64,000 nucleotides of DNA from Vibrio gallicus (GCF_024346875.1 NZ_AP024871.1:1364001-1428000); one strand, 5' to 3'; shown: positions 28,136 to 38,702, counted from the first letter of the stretch. Notes: generated by a model not told the origin, from the letters alone. Numbers and translations: made by a program.

Positions 28136-30577
28136 CTATCGGCTTGGCTCGAAACGATGTAAAAACGCCGGCAGAATGAGCAAGCTAAAACACAATACTG
28201 CCGTCAGCGCAATCGTTAGCAAAAGCCCAATGGAGTACATCCCTTGGTGATCGGTTAACATTAACGCCCCAAATGTGGCAATTGTGGTGAAGCAACTAAT
28301 TAAGGTTGCCTTGGGCGTTGATGATGAGAAAAAGCGGGTCATGGTCTGTTCGTGGCGATATCGTTTGACTATATGAATGCCATTATCCACCCCTAAACCA
28401 AATATCAAAGGGACCACGATAATATTGGCCATATTCAAGGACTGTCCAAACCAATGTGTGATGGATAACGTTGTGGTGGTGGTTAAAAGTAGTGGTATAA
28501 ATATAAATAAAATATCTAGCTTATAGCGTACCGTAAATAGCAAAATTACGCTTATGCCAGCGATAGAAAGAGCAATCGCTGTATAAAATGCCTTTACAAT
28601 GATTCGCCCTACCTGCTGCTCTGCGACTGCCCTTCCGGTTGCCTTTGGCACAACGCTTTGTACAGCCTCAATAAACGCGTCTAGTTCAACAACATTGCGC
28701 ATATCTCCAGACGGTGACACCGACACTAGCCATTCGCCACTTTTCGAAATATAACGATTGTAAATCGACCTAGGTAATTGGCTCATCGTAGGTGGCACAA
28801 CACGGCTAGCTTGTTCTAGTAAAGGCAATGAGTAAGTCAGTCGTTCAAGCACTGCTTGATGGTTCACTTCATCCATAGCATTCAACCCTAAAACTTTAAG
28901 GTATGACCCGTACTTAGTAACGAAATCCTCTAATGGCATAGAGGAGGCATTCGATTGAGGCATCGACATCAGTTTATGTAAGGTTTGAACACGCGCTTGA
29001 TATTGGCTAGGTATAAAATTATGCGCGGTAACCGCAGTTGATACCTCTGGCATTTGATTGAATTGTTGCTGCCATTGTTGCGCTTGCTGCTCATCCTTAG
29101 CCAACATATATAGCTGATAGCTAGAGCCTAATTGATTATCTTGAAGCCATTGTAAGGTCTGTACCGATTCAGAATCTGGATTTTTCAGTACTAAGGTTGA
29201 AAAATCAAATCGAAATTTAGTCGCAACAACACCAGTGACCAGCGCTGCAAATACAGTTAATACGATAATCCTCATTTCATATCGAGCTAACATATCCCCC
29301 AATGCAAGAGCAAACTTACTGCGCTTTGCATTTTGTAACTTAACTTTTGGATAACCAAATAGCTGAAAAAACAAAGGAATAACAATGAAGGTGGCTATCA
29401 AGCCTAGCGCCATTCCAGATGCCGAGATAACGCCTAACTCCCCCAACCCAGTATAAGCTGTGGGGTAAAAACTAAGAAAGCCGATTGCCGAAGACAGCGC
29501 ACATAACCCAAGGGGGGAAATGCAATGTGATAATGCCTGCACCAAACTTTTTTGATTATCATACCCTCTCAGACGCTGCTCATAGATATGCAGACTAAGG
29601 TGAACTGCAAAATCGACCCCTAAGCCAATAAATATCACCATAAACACAATTGAAATGGTGTTAAAGCTGCCAATAAGCAGCAACCCAGCGGCAAAGGTCC
29701 ATATTAAACCAACCATAACCGCAATATAACTGGCCAATATAATACGTAAAGAGCGGATCCCGACTGCTAAAATACACACCAAACTAAATAATGACACTGC
29801 GCCCGCCACAGCAACACTTTGGCTTGCATCCTGAATTTCATCGTAATCAAGAGCGGCTTGTCCGGTTATATTTACGTTTATGTGTTGCGGTATATCGCTG
29901 GCATCAATCACAGAGCGAACAGTTTCAATGATGATTTTGTTTGGCGTGGTTTGTGAAAAGTCCTCATTAGCGCTTAAGGCAATCACATAGCCTTTAGGCT
30001 GAGAGGGATTTCGCTGAATCAGCTTATCGAGGGTAACATTTTGCCCATTAAGGCTGGAAACTAAAGGGGTAAGTAAGGTTTTAACCTGTTCAGCGTCGAG
30101 CTCGTTAGCACTAAGCTTGCTATCAAGTGCACCTAAGTATCTATTCAAAGAGCTAGCCTTTGAAGCCGTCACTAGACCAGGCACTAACAAAGCTGCATTA
30201 TCTGCCAAGGCGGCAAACTCTGGTTCAGATAAAAACCCCAGTGCGTATTTATCAAACCAAGTATAGGTAACCGGCGCAAACACCGACCCAAACAACGCTT
30301 GTTTCTCAAAGGCATTGGCTAACTCAGTGGCAACTTTTCGCGTTTGCTGTTGCTCTGCTCCTGACACAACCACCAGCACATTGGCTGATTGCGGAAAAGC
30401 GTCGTCTAGCGCATTCAAATTATCTCGCCAAGCACCTTCTTGCTTTACCAGATGACTCAAGTCAGCATTCATAGCAAAGTGCATCTGCCCGTAATAGGCC
30501 GCGCCTAAGGTAACAATTAACAGCAATGCTGCAATGGTTTTAGGAAAGCGAATGATAGCGTTAATGAATTCTTGCAC
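28136..30577 (-). CDS. MMPL/RND superfamily exporter
   Basis: An 813-residue inner-membrane protein of the MMPL type: two repeats of one membrane segment, a large periplasmic loop and a cluster of five or six segments. Motifs are FIGLGVDFAVHLSLHIYEQR in the first half and FGLGVDNGIHIVKRYR in the second, which are the GxxxD(Y/F) proton-relay motifs. Relatives move lipids, hopanoids or siderophores. The start is GTG (30575-30577) with AGGAA eight bases upstream. It lies 107 bp downstream of the oppA-like gene, but a terminator separates them. Confidence 0.87.
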   Translation of the reverse strand: MQEFINAIIRFPKTIAALLLIVTLGAAYYGQMHFAMNADLSHLVKQEGAWRDNLNALDDAFPQSANVLVVVSGAEQQQTRKVATELANAFEKQALFGSVFAPVTYTWFDKYALGFLSEPEFAALADNAALLVPGLVTASKASSLNRYLGALDSKLSANELDAEQVKTLLTPLVSSLNGQNVTLDKLIQRNPSQPKGYVIALSANEDFSQTTPNKIIIETVRSVIDASDIPQHINVNITGQAALDYDEIQDASQSVAVAGAVSLFSLVCILAVGIRSLRIILASYIAVMVGLIWTFAAGLLLIGSFNTISIVFMVIFIGLGVDFAVHLSLHIYEQRLRGYDNQKSLVQALSHCISPLGLCALSSAIGFLSFYPTAYTGLGELGVISASGMALGLIATFIVIPLFFQLFGYPKVKLQNAKRSKFALALGDMLARYEMRIIVLTVFAALVTGVVATKFRFDFSTLVLKNPDSESVQTLQWLQDNQLGSSYQLYMLAKDEQQAQQWQQQFNQMPEVSTAVTAHNFIPSQYQARVQTLHKLMSMPQSNASSMPLEDFVTKYGSYLKVLGLNAMDEVNHQAVLERLTYSLPLLEQASRVVPPTMSQLPRSIYNRYISKSGEWLVSVSPSGDMRNVVELDAFIEAVQSVVPKATGRAVAEQQVGRIIVKAFYTAIALSIAGISVILLFTVRYKLDILFIFIPLLLTTTTTLSITHWFGQSLNMANIIVVPLIFGLGVDNGIHIVKRYRHEQTMTRFFSSSTPKATLISCFTTIATFGALMLTDHQGMYSIGLLLTIALTAVLCFSLLILPAFLHRFEPSR

Positions 30578-30645
30578 TGATGTAGTTCCTAAGTTTGCTC
30601 ATCATTAAACATAGGATTAAAACCTTAATAGTTTCCAATATCATA

Positions 30646-30675
30646 CAAAAAGGCCACATCATAGTGACCTTTTTG
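30646..30675 (-). terminator. Terminator after the oppA-like gene
   Basis: Stem CAAAAAGGCCAC / GTGACCTTTTTG (one mismatch) with loop ATCATA. T-rich on the minus strand. Confidence 0.78.
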
Positions 30676-30683
30676 TTAATAAC

Positions 30684-32300
30684 TTACTTTGCTAGATCCA
30701 TAATATAGAGATCTTTGGAATAGATGCGCCCTTCGGCGTTGTGTTGTGGCACTCCACCAATATTTGGCCTGACTAATCGAGCCTGCATATAATAGTAAAT
30801 AGGTGCGATAGGCATGTCTCGAGACAGCATTTGTTCGGCCTTATCATATAATCGACTGCGCTTATTCACATCAGTCTCCAACAGCGCTTGGTTTATAATG
30901 GCATCGTAATCAGGGTTGGAATAGAAGGCGTAATTCCTATGATTATCGGAAGTAAATAGCGACAAAAACGTCGAAGCTTCATTGTAGTCTCCACACCATG
31001 AAGCGCGCAAAATATCAAAATCCCCATTTTTTCGCGAATCAAGATACGCCTTCCATTCTTGGTTCTCCAGTTCAATATTCAAACCTAACGTTTTATGCCA
31101 CATAGACGCAATCCCTGTCGCAATCGCCTTATTACTTTCACTGGTATTATAAAGAAGCGTTAATGGGGTGGTGGTCGAGATCCCAGCAGATTTAATTATT
31201 TGTTGCGCCTTTGCATCTCGCTCTTGTTGGCTTAATTGTTGATAGGAAGGCTGAGTAGCACTAAACCCCGCTACATCGCGGTGTGCAAAGGTATATGCTG
31301 GAATATTTCCGGTGGTGGTTATGCCTTGCGTTAACACATTGCGCATAATGCTATACGAAAGCGCAGTACGTACCCTTGGGTCATCCAAAGGTGGACGCTT
31401 AGTGTTAAATGCGTAGTAATAGGTACACAGCAATGGCGTGACTTGATAGGCCTCAGGCAGTTCTTTTTTAAGCTTCGCTCCCATTTGCGCTGGAACATCC
31501 GAGGTAATATCAACCTCACCTGTACGATAGCGATTTACGGCTGCCATTTGGTTTTCAAAAGGTATATAGGTCACTTTTGTAAGGTGAGTTGATTTTGCAT
31601 CCCAGTAATAAGGATTGCGAACCAAATTAATCGATTCATTTACCACCCAGTGACTCAATTGAAAAGCGCCATTAGAGACCAGATGCTTAGATTGCGCCCA
31701 ATCATGGGGATGTGCCTCAACACTTTGACGGTGAATGGGCATCATCACTGTGTGCCCAGTCATGGCAAGAAAATAAGGCACTGGCTTATTAAGGGTAAAG
31801 CGTAAGGTATGGGCATCTAATGCTTCAACACCAAGGGCACTAGGAGGCAGTTTTCCCTCTATCACCTGTTGTGCGTTTTTAATTTCCGCTAGCGCAAGAT
31901 ACCACGCATTCGGTGAGGCCGTTTTTGGGTCAACGGCTCGTCTTAAGCTATACACAAAATCCGACGAGGTGACAGGGTCACCATTTGACCATTTGGCATC
32001 TCTGCGTAAATAGAAGGTATAGACCTTATTGTCTGTATTTTCCCAACGTTGTGCTGTACCTGGAATAACATTCCCATTACGGTCTTGAATAACCAAGCCT
32101 TCAAACAGGTCACGAATGATATGGATCTCTGGCATACCTTCCGCTTGCAATGGGTTTAAAGTCGCCGCTTCGGCATCGTTACCTCGAACCAACTCTTGGT
32201 CTTTCGCCAGAAAATCATCATCAAAGTGATGTGCGACAGCTGGCATAACTATCCCTAAACAACCGAGCAATACCAGTAACTTCCTTCCTAAGCGCTTCAT
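30684..32300 (-). CDS. oppA: Oligopeptide-binding protein, OppA/MppA-like
   Basis: A periplasmic binding protein of family 5, 538 residues, close to E. coli OppA along its length (RDLFEGLV, YTFYLRRDAKWSNGDPVTSSDFVYS, LLCTYYYAFNTKRPPLDDPRVRTAL, NQEWKAYLDSR). It has a signal peptide (LLVLLGCLGIVMPAVA). No permease or ATPase genes accompany it, so like MppA it may feed an Opp system encoded elsewhere. Two ATGs lie six bases apart; AGGG is best placed for the second (32298-32300). Confidence 0.88.
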   Translation of the reverse strand: MKRLGRKLLVLLGCLGIVMPAVAHHFDDDFLAKDQELVRGNDAEAATLNPLQAEGMPEIHIIRDLFEGLVIQDRNGNVIPGTAQRWENTDNKVYTFYLRRDAKWSNGDPVTSSDFVYSLRRAVDPKTASPNAWYLALAEIKNAQQVIEGKLPPSALGVEALDAHTLRFTLNKPVPYFLAMTGHTVMMPIHRQSVEAHPHDWAQSKHLVSNGAFQLSHWVVNESINLVRNPYYWDAKSTHLTKVTYIPFENQMAAVNRYRTGEVDITSDVPAQMGAKLKKELPEAYQVTPLLCTYYYAFNTKRPPLDDPRVRTALSYSIMRNVLTQGITTTGNIPAYTFAHRDVAGFSATQPSYQQLSQQERDAKAQQIIKSAGISTTTPLTLLYNTSESNKAIATGIASMWHKTLGLNIELENQEWKAYLDSRKNGDFDILRASWCGDYNEASTFLSLFTSDNHRNYAFYSNPDYDAIINQALLETDVNKRSRLYDKAEQMLSRDMPIAPIYYYMQARLVRPNIGGVPQHNAEGRIYSKDLYIMDLAK

Positions 32301-32384
32301 CTTCATCCCTAATATGTTCTATACAAATATTGTTACATACAGACACAAGATTTCGAAATTCAATATTAGCGGTCTGTCACATTT

Positions 32385-32987
32385 CTAATTAGATAATGCA
32401 CGACTTAAAAATAGCGCTACACAGTCTTGTATGTATTTTAAGCGCTCGTCTTGTGTTAGATCACAATTATGGCCTAAAAAACCCCAATAAACCGCTTTAC
32501 CATGAAACATCAATAGTAGCTGCATTGCACTATCTTGCGCATTCAGAGTAAGCGTAATATCCCCTTGATTATGCTTAATTTGCAGATAATCACTCAACAC
32601 TTGAGTGGTTTTCACTGGCCCTGATTGAAGGTAGATCTGTGCTAATGTGGGGTGTGTTTCAAGCTGACTCACGGCATGACGGAACGTCTGTTGAACCTCG
32701 GGTTGCCATAGCATAGTATGAAAACGCATCCCAAAGCGCACCAAAGCCTCCGCGATCGGCATATTCAGATCAAGTGCCGTTTGATCAATTTGGTGATTCA
32801 CACACTTTGATTGAATACAGGTTTCAAATAGCAGGTCTTTGGTTTTAAAGTGCGCATACACCGTCTGTTTGGATACACCTGCAAGTCGAGCAATACTATC
32901 CATACTTACCCCATACCCTTGTTCGGTAAAAAGGGTTGCCGCCGCCTCCAATATCTGCGCTCTTTTCTTTTCACTTCGAGAACTCAT
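32385..32987 (-). CDS. TetR/AcrR family repressor
   Basis: A 200-residue regulator. The N-terminal helix-turn-helix is MDSIARLAGVSKQTVYAHFKTK (about residues 29-50), after the usual RAQILEAAATLFTEQGY. The ligand domain is of the AcrR C-terminal kind. It is divergent from the RND efflux operon that begins at 33112, with a palindrome between them, so it very probably represses that pump and its own gene. Confidence 0.92.
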   Translation of the reverse strand: MSSRSEKKRAQILEAAATLFTEQGYGVSMDSIARLAGVSKQTVYAHFKTKDLLFETCIQSKCVNHQIDQTALDLNMPIAEALVRFGMRFHTMLWQPEVQQTFRHAVSQLETHPTLAQIYLQSGPVKTTQVLSDYLQIKHNQGDITLTLNAQDSAMQLLLMFHGKAVYWGFLGHNCDLTQDERLKYIQDCVALFLSRALSN

Positions 32988-33039
32988 CGTGCACCCTGTT
33001 GTTAACGGCTAAATGTGTGATGTAACCAATAATTAACAT

Positions 33040-33066
33040 AATCAAACTGGACAGTCTAGTTTGATT
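33040..33066. promoter_or_regulatory. Candidate TetR operator upstream of the efflux operon
   Basis: A 27-bp palindrome: outer arms AATCAAACT and AGTTTGATT, inner GAC-A-GTC, with a single mismatched pair (G/T). It lies in the 124-bp divergent region between the TetR gene and the membrane fusion protein gene, the usual place for an AcrR/TetR operator. Confidence 0.65.
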
Positions 33067-33111
33067 GGTTTTTACTCTGATATATGCATCAAGCACCTCA
33101 AGGAAGGTAAC

Positions 33112-34197
33112 ATGTCAGTGGTTCGCATTAGCACAATATTTATGATGACATTGGGGGTTTGTGCCTGCAACGATGCAACAACGACCCCTGACATTCCTAA
33201 GCCTCTACTCACCGTCGCCACTCATACCCTTACACTGAGTAAATCTTATGATGTTACCCGCGAATACGTAGGAACCGTTAAGGCGGGACAACAAGCAAAA
33301 CTGGGATTTGAACTTGGTGGAAAGATCTCAAACTTAATGGCAGATGTGGGGCAAAACGTAGCTGCCGGTGCCCCTTTAATTACTTTAGACACCCAATTAT
33401 TAGAAACTGAGGCCGCGCAGCTAAAAGCCCAGAAAAATGAGATCCGCGCCCACCTCAAGCTAGTTGCTGCTAACCTAAAGCGTCAAAACTCACTTAAAGC
33501 AAAAGGGTTTAGCGCTGAAGCAGAGATTGATGCATTAACTAGCCAACAGGGCGTTCTTCAAGCCAACGCATTGCGTTTAGATGCAAGCCTTAAAGCCAAT
33601 CAACTGCGCATCGAAAAGTCGACAATAAAAGCGCCCTACTCAGGTACGATTAGTCAACGACTGGTTTCCTTAGGTGACGTTGTCGCTATGGGCACTCCTA
33701 CTCTGGTGTTGCTTGAAAAAGATAATAAAGAAGCCTTTATTGGCATTCCTAGTGCGCAGTTAAGCGTAATACAGCAACTAAAAAAACCGCAGGTTCTCAT
33801 TGGACACAACACATACCCTGTCACGCTGCTTAACCCTGGCGCACAAGTGGACCTCACTACTCGCAGCGTAGGACTGCGTTATCTATTACCCAACACCGCC
33901 AAGGTGCTCGATGGACAACTAGCATATCTAACCTACCCACAATCTATCCCAGAATCTGGGTTTTGGATCCCCAATAGCGCCTTAACCGATGGATTGCGCG
34001 GAGTATGGAACGTCTTTGTTATCAATAACCAGGAGCAGGTTGAACGACGTAGCGTGCAAGTTTTATATGCCGATGAGCAGCACGCCTTTGTGCAAGGTGC
34101 TATCAACTCAGGCGAACAGATCATCGCTAAGGGATTACATCGTGTGGTTCCGGGGCAACAGGTCGCCTTGCTTCAAGCTGCGGAGCAAGCCCAATGA
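33112..34197 (+). CDS. RND efflux membrane fusion protein (HlyD/AcrA family)
   Basis: Periplasmic adaptor of a tripartite RND pump, 361 residues. A likely lipobox (GVCAC, Cys about 20) follows a short signal sequence. The order is typical: barrel-sandwich half (VGTVKAGQQAKLGFELGGKI), coiled-coil hairpin (about 90-170), second lipoyl half (IKAPYSGTISQRLVSLGDVV) and beta-barrel region. AGGAAGG before the ATG at 33112 fixes the start. Its stop overlaps the pump gene (ATGA), so the two are coupled. No outer-membrane channel gene is present; TolC is probably used. Confidence 0.92.
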   Translation: MSVVRISTIFMMTLGVCACNDATTTPDIPKPLLTVATHTLTLSKSYDVTREYVGTVKAGQQAKLGFELGGKISNLMADVGQNVAAGAPLITLDTQLLETEAAQLKAQKNEIRAHLKLVAANLKRQNSLKAKGFSAEAEIDALTSQQGVLQANALRLDASLKANQLRIEKSTIKAPYSGTISQRLVSLGDVVAMGTPTLVLLEKDNKEAFIGIPSAQLSVIQQLKKPQVLIGHNTYPVTLLNPGAQVDLTTRSVGLRYLLPNTAKVLDGQLAYLTYPQSIPESGFWIPNSALTDGLRGVWNVFVINNQEQVERRSVQVLYADEQHAFVQGAINSGEQIIAKGLHRVVPGQQVALLQAAEQAQ

Positions 34198-37100
34198 AGA
34201 TTGAAAGTGTGGTAGGCAACACCCGCCTTTTAATCCTCATCACTGCATTGATAATTGTCAGTGGACTATCGGCATTCACCACCTTACCTCAAGCCGAAGA
34301 TCCGATAATAAGCAACCGCTTTGCCAATATAACCACTTCCCTCCCCGGCGCTAGCGCTGAGCGCGTCGAGTCTTTAATTACTGAGGTGGTGGAAAATAAA
34401 CTTAGAGAGCTGAGTGAAGTTAAGCTGATTACCTCTAGCTCAAGACCGGGGGTATCGATTGTCACCCTAGAACTCAATGATAATATTACCGAGCCTGAAC
34501 CTATATGGTCTAAAGCAAGAGACAAGCTCGCTGACCTTGCACCTCAACTACCAAATGGTGCCCAACCACCTGAACTAGATAGCGACCACACCTACGCCTT
34601 TACTTTGCTCACAGCCTTAACATGGCAAGGCGATACACATGCCGATATATTGACTCTAGGGCGCTATGCAAAAGAATTAGCTTCACGCCTGCGAGCCTTA
34701 TCGGGTACCGAGTTTGTGGACGAGTATGGGATGCCTGAAGAGGAGATTCTGGTTAACCTAGATACCTCTAGTGCGGTCGCCTTAGGGCGCTCTAGCCAGA
34801 ATATCGCTTTGGCAGTAGAAGGCGCTGATGCCAAAAATTCAGCTGGAGAGTTGGTTAATGGCTACTCGCGATTTGGCCTTGAAGTGGCATCGGATCTCGA
34901 TTCTTTGGAACGCATTCGTCAGGTGCCGATCTCAATTGACCAACAAGGTCATAGGTTGCGTCTCGATGATATTGCAACCGTGGAACGAATAGCCAAACAC
35001 CCTGCGCAACAAATGGCAATAATAAATGGTGAGCCGGGCGTGATTGTAGCTGCGCGCATGCTACCAACCCTTAGAGTTAGCAGTTGGACAATGCGCGCCG
35101 AACAGCTAATTAATCGTTATCAGAATGAATTGCCAAGCAATATCAAAGTCAATGTTCTATTCAATCAGCAACACTATACTCAATCACGCCTAGCGGATCT
35201 TAGTAAAAGCCTAATTCTCGGCTTTTGTATCATTCTCATCGTACTCCTAGTAACCCTTGGTATCCGTGCTGCAATTATGGTAGCAATCGCCCTGCCGTTG
35301 ACCTCACTACTCACGCTATTGCTGATGAAGTTTACGGGTGTGCCTATCAACCAGATGTCGGTAACTGGCCTTATCGTGGCACTTGGTATCATGGTTGATA
35401 ATGCCGTGGTCATGGTAGATACAATTCAGAGCTACCGCCTCAAAGGCATGCAAAAGCTAGAGTCCGCTATTAAAGCCGTTCGCCATTTATGGGTTCCTCT
35501 AGCCGGTTCAACCTTGACCACTATATTAGCCTTTGCCCCTATCTTTCTATCCCCAGGCGCGACTGGGGAGTTTGTTGGTGCCATCGCGATTACCGTCTCA
35601 TTCTCTTTGGCTGGCTCTTACCTTATCTCACATACGGTTATTGCGGGGTTTTCAGCACATTTTCTTCCACGCCATACCAGTTCAAATGCATGGTATCAGA
35701 CAGGTCTCTCTATACCCTGGTTAACCGAAGCCTTTTCATCCACCGTAAGAGCTGCAATCACTAGGCCAATATTGGCTATTTTGCTGGTGATGGTCGTCCC
35801 GATGACAGGCTTTTGGAGCGCGTCTCAATTAACCGAACAATTCTTTCCGCCATCAGATAGAGATATGTTCGAGATACGCGTATATATGCCTCCTCAATCT
35901 AGCATTTATGCGTCTCAGCAAACGGCGCTACAGATCGACCAATTACTGCGCGAATACCAAGGGGTTGAAAGAATAGATTGGCTAATTGGTTCTAATTTCC
36001 CCTCGTTTTACTACAACCTGACAGCAACCGACAATCGTGCTCCATACTTTGCACAGGCGATGGTAAAAACAGACCATTTCGCTAGTGCCAATCAGATAAT
36101 CCCAAAACTGCAGCAGCAACTTAATCAAGCCATGCCAAACGCACAAATCTTAGTGCGTAGACTCGAGCAAGGACCTCCGTTTAACGCACCTATTGAACTT
36201 CGAGTCTATGGCGAAAATCTAGATCAACTGAAAACTATCGGTGAAGACGTACGTTTGATTATGGCAAATACTCGCTACGTCACCCATACCCGAGAAACCC
36301 TTCAATCAGGGACGCCTAAGGTTTGGTTGAAGGTTGATGAAGATACCGCACAGCTTAGCGGTATTACGCTCAGTCAATTTGCAGACCTATTGCAAGCGAC
36401 ATTAGTCGGACGTGAAAGTGGTTCTATTATCGAAGGCAGTGAATCTATTCCGGTGCGAGTTCGAGTCCAAGACAGTCAACGAGAAAACCTTGATCACCTT
36501 AGTAATCTAAGGCTACCGATTATCTCTGACACCTATACAACTGGGGTTAACATTTCAACCCTTGCCCAGTTGGAACTCACGCCTAGCCGTGGAGCCATTC
36601 CACGCCGGAACGGCTCACGAGTTAATACCATTGAGGGGTACATTCAAGCGGGTGTGTTACCCCAAACCGCGCTGGATGAGTTTCAGCTTGCCCTTAAATC
36701 CTATCAATTACCTAGCGGCTATCATATTGAATTTGGAGGAGAATCAGCGGAAAGAGATGAATCAGTTAACAGCTTAGTCGGCAATATGGCCATGGTTGTG
36801 GTGCTAATGATTCTGGTAGTGGTGGTCTCTTTTAATTCATTTCGTCTGAGCAATATCATCTTTGCAGTTGCCGGGCTGGCTTCGGGGTTGGGATTGCTAT
36901 CAGTATGGCTATTTGGCTATCCATTTGGCTTTACCGTGATCATTGCCATGCTAGGTATCATCGGTTTAGCGATTAACGCTGCCATCGTGATTCTAGCCGA
37001 GCTAAAAGCCAATCCGCTGGCAATGCAAGGTAATAAAGATGCCATCCTTGAATCCGTAATGAGTTGTACTCGGCATATCACCTCAACCACGATTACCACT

Positions 37101-37271
37101 GTGGGTGGGTTTGTGCCGCTCATCGTCGCAGGTGGCGGATTTTGGCCGCCATTCGCGGTTGCAATTGCAGGAGGGACAACCCTCACAACCTTAATCTCAT
37201 TTTACTTTGTACCGGCTGCCTTTTGCATATTAATGAGACCACGCAACCAACAGAATATAGCCAGTAAATAA
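34194..37271 (+). CDS. RND efflux pump permease
   Basis: A 1025-residue inner-membrane proton-driven exporter of the AcrB/HAE1 superfamily with 12 predicted membrane segments and two large periplasmic loops. The helix-4 motif is GIMVDNAVVMVDT, so the AcrB double Asp is Asp-Asn here, as in many HAE1 members. The C-terminal half ends in FVPLIVAGGGFWPPFAVAIAGG. It shares a four-base overlap with the adaptor gene and is probably repressed by the divergent TetR protein. The substrate is unknown. Confidence 0.93.
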   Translation: MKIESVVGNTRLLILITALIIVSGLSAFTTLPQAEDPIISNRFANITTSLPGASAERVESLITEVVENKLRELSEVKLITSSSRPGVSIVTLELNDNITEPEPIWSKARDKLADLAPQLPNGAQPPELDSDHTYAFTLLTALTWQGDTHADILTLGRYAKELASRLRALSGTEFVDEYGMPEEEILVNLDTSSAVALGRSSQNIALAVEGADAKNSAGELVNGYSRFGLEVASDLDSLERIRQVPISIDQQGHRLRLDDIATVERIAKHPAQQMAIINGEPGVIVAARMLPTLRVSSWTMRAEQLINRYQNELPSNIKVNVLFNQQHYTQSRLADLSKSLILGFCIILIVLLVTLGIRAAIMVAIALPLTSLLTLLLMKFTGVPINQMSVTGLIVALGIMVDNAVVMVDTIQSYRLKGMQKLESAIKAVRHLWVPLAGSTLTTILAFAPIFLSPGATGEFVGAIAITVSFSLAGSYLISHTVIAGFSAHFLPRHTSSNAWYQTGLSIPWLTEAFSSTVRAAITRPILAILLVMVVPMTGFWSASQLTEQFFPPSDRDMFEIRVYMPPQSSIYASQQTALQIDQLLREYQGVERIDWLIGSNFPSFYYNLTATDNRAPYFAQAMVKTDHFASANQIIPKLQQQLNQAMPNAQILVRRLEQGPPFNAPIELRVYGENLDQLKTIGEDVRLIMANTRYVTHTRETLQSGTPKVWLKVDEDTAQLSGITLSQFADLLQATLVGRESGSIIEGSESIPVRVRVQDSQRENLDHLSNLRLPIISDTYTTGVNISTLAQLELTPSRGAIPRRNGSRVNTIEGYIQAGVLPQTALDEFQLALKSYQLPSGYHIEFGGESAERDESVNSLVGNMAMVVVLMILVVVVSFNSFRLSNIIFAVAGLASGLGLLSVWLFGYPFGFTVIIAMLGIIGLAINAAIVILAELKANPLAMQGNKDAILESVMSCTRHITSTTITTVGGFVPLIVAGGGFWPPFAVAIAGGTTLTTLISFYFVPAAFCILMRPRNQQNIASK

Positions 37272-37360
37272 GGTGTTTATCCGATGGCCTGCCTCGATAG
37301 CACCATCAAATGCTAGGTATTAGAGCGGTTTTATGCATCATCCGCAGATTAGCTATAGAC

Positions 37361-37448
37361 ATTCTCGCTGAGAATCGTAATCTAACAGCGTGACACAACA
37401 CACATTAAACTTCTAATACGAACAACGAGAACACCATAACGATTCTCG
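37361..37448. promoter_or_regulatory. Inverted half-sites upstream of sstT
   Basis: ATTCTC-GCT-GAGAAT palindrome at 37361-37375, continuing as GAGAATCG, and a matching CGATTCTCG at 37440-37448 just before sstT. It could be a regulator site or loop pair. No known box is matched. Confidence 0.3.
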
Positions 37449-37466
37449 AATTCATGGACAGACAAC

Positions 37467-38681
37467 ATGCAAAATACATTTCTTGCTCGCTTGACTAGGG
37501 GTAACCTAGTCATGCAAATCCTTATCGGTATCCTAGCTGGTGCCGTACTTGCCACTTTCGCTCCGTCAGCGGCAATTAAAGTTGGCCTACTTGGTGGCCT
37601 TTTTGTTGGTGCGTTAAAAGCTGTAGCTCCTATTTTGGTCTTCATTCTTGTCGCAGCCTCTATTGCCAACCAGAAAAAAAACCAACACACATACATGCGC
37701 CCAATTGTGGTTCTTTATTTAGTTGGTACTTTTTTAGCTGCTCTAACCGCCGTTGGTTTAAGCTTTCTATTCCCAACCACATTAACCCTTGTTGAAAGTG
37801 CAACACCGCCTCAAGGCATCACTGAGGTTTTACATACCCTACTATTTAAGGTTGTTGATAATCCAGTTAACGCCCTAATGACAGGTAACTATATTGGTAT
37901 CCTAGCATGGGGTATCGGACTTGGTTTGGCCCTTCACCACGCATCAGCAACAACCAAAGCGATGTTTGAAGACCTTAGCCACGGCGTATCAACTATCGTT
38001 CGCTTTATTATCCGTCTAGCTCCATTTGGTATCTTCGGTTTAGTAGCATCTACATTTGCAACAACCGGTTTTGAAGCACTATTTGGTTATGCCAACTTAC
38101 TGTTCGTACTGCTAAGCGCAATGCTTATCATCGCCTTGGTGGTAAACCCTATTATTGTGTATTACAAAACTCGACAAAATCCTTACCCATTGGTACTGCA
38201 ATGCTTACGTGAAAGTGGCGTAACGGCATTCTTCACCCGTTCTAGTGCGGCTAACATTCCAGTAAATATGGCATTATGTGAGAAGCTAAAACTAGACGAA
38301 GATACCTACTCTGTATCGATTCCGCTTGGGGCAACTGTAAATATGGGTGGTGCGGCTATCACTATTACTGTGCTTACTCTTGCTGCTGTACATACCCTAG
38401 GTATTCAGGTTGATTTCTTAACCGCTGTTCTACTAAGTGTAGTAGCGGCAGTATCAGCATGTGGCGCCTCTGGTGTTGCTGGCGGCTCTCTGCTTCTTAT
38501 TCCTCTAGCATGTAGCCTATTTGGTATTCCAAACGAAGTTGCGATGCAAGTGGTTGGTGTTGGTTTCATTATCGGGGTGCTCCAAGATTCTGCAGAAACT
38601 GCGCTAAACAGCTCAACTGACGTGGTATTTACCGCTGCAGTTTGTCGCTCAGAACACGCTAAACAGCTAGATAACGCATAA
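37467..38681 (+). CDS. sstT: Serine/threonine:sodium symporter SstT
   Basis: A 404-residue dicarboxylate/amino acid:cation symporter (DAACS family) that imports serine and threonine with Na+. It shows the SstT pattern [49 protein letters not shown] and [22 protein letters not shown]. Length matches E. coli SstT (414). It is monocistronic with a terminator. Confidence 0.96.
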   Translation: MQNTFLARLTRGNLVMQILIGILAGAVLATFAPSAAIKVGLLGGLFVGALKAVAPILVFILVAASIANQKKNQHTYMRPIVVLYLVGTFLAALTAVGLSFLFPTTLTLVESATPPQGITEVLHTLLFKVVDNPVNALMTGNYIGILAWGIGLGLALHHASATTKAMFEDLSHGVSTIVRFIIRLAPFGIFGLVASTFATTGFEALFGYANLLFVLLSAMLIIALVVNPIIVYYKTRQNPYPLVLQCLRESGVTAFFTRSSAANIPVNMALCEKLKLDEDTYSVSIPLGATVNMGGAAITITVLTLAAVHTLGIQVDFLTAVLLSVVAAVSACGASGVAGGSLLLIPLACSLFGIPNEVAMQVVGVGFIIGVLQDSAETALNSSTDVVFTAAVCRSEHAKQLDNA

Positions 38682-38702
38682 CATCATTATTTAGTCAGAC
38701 CT

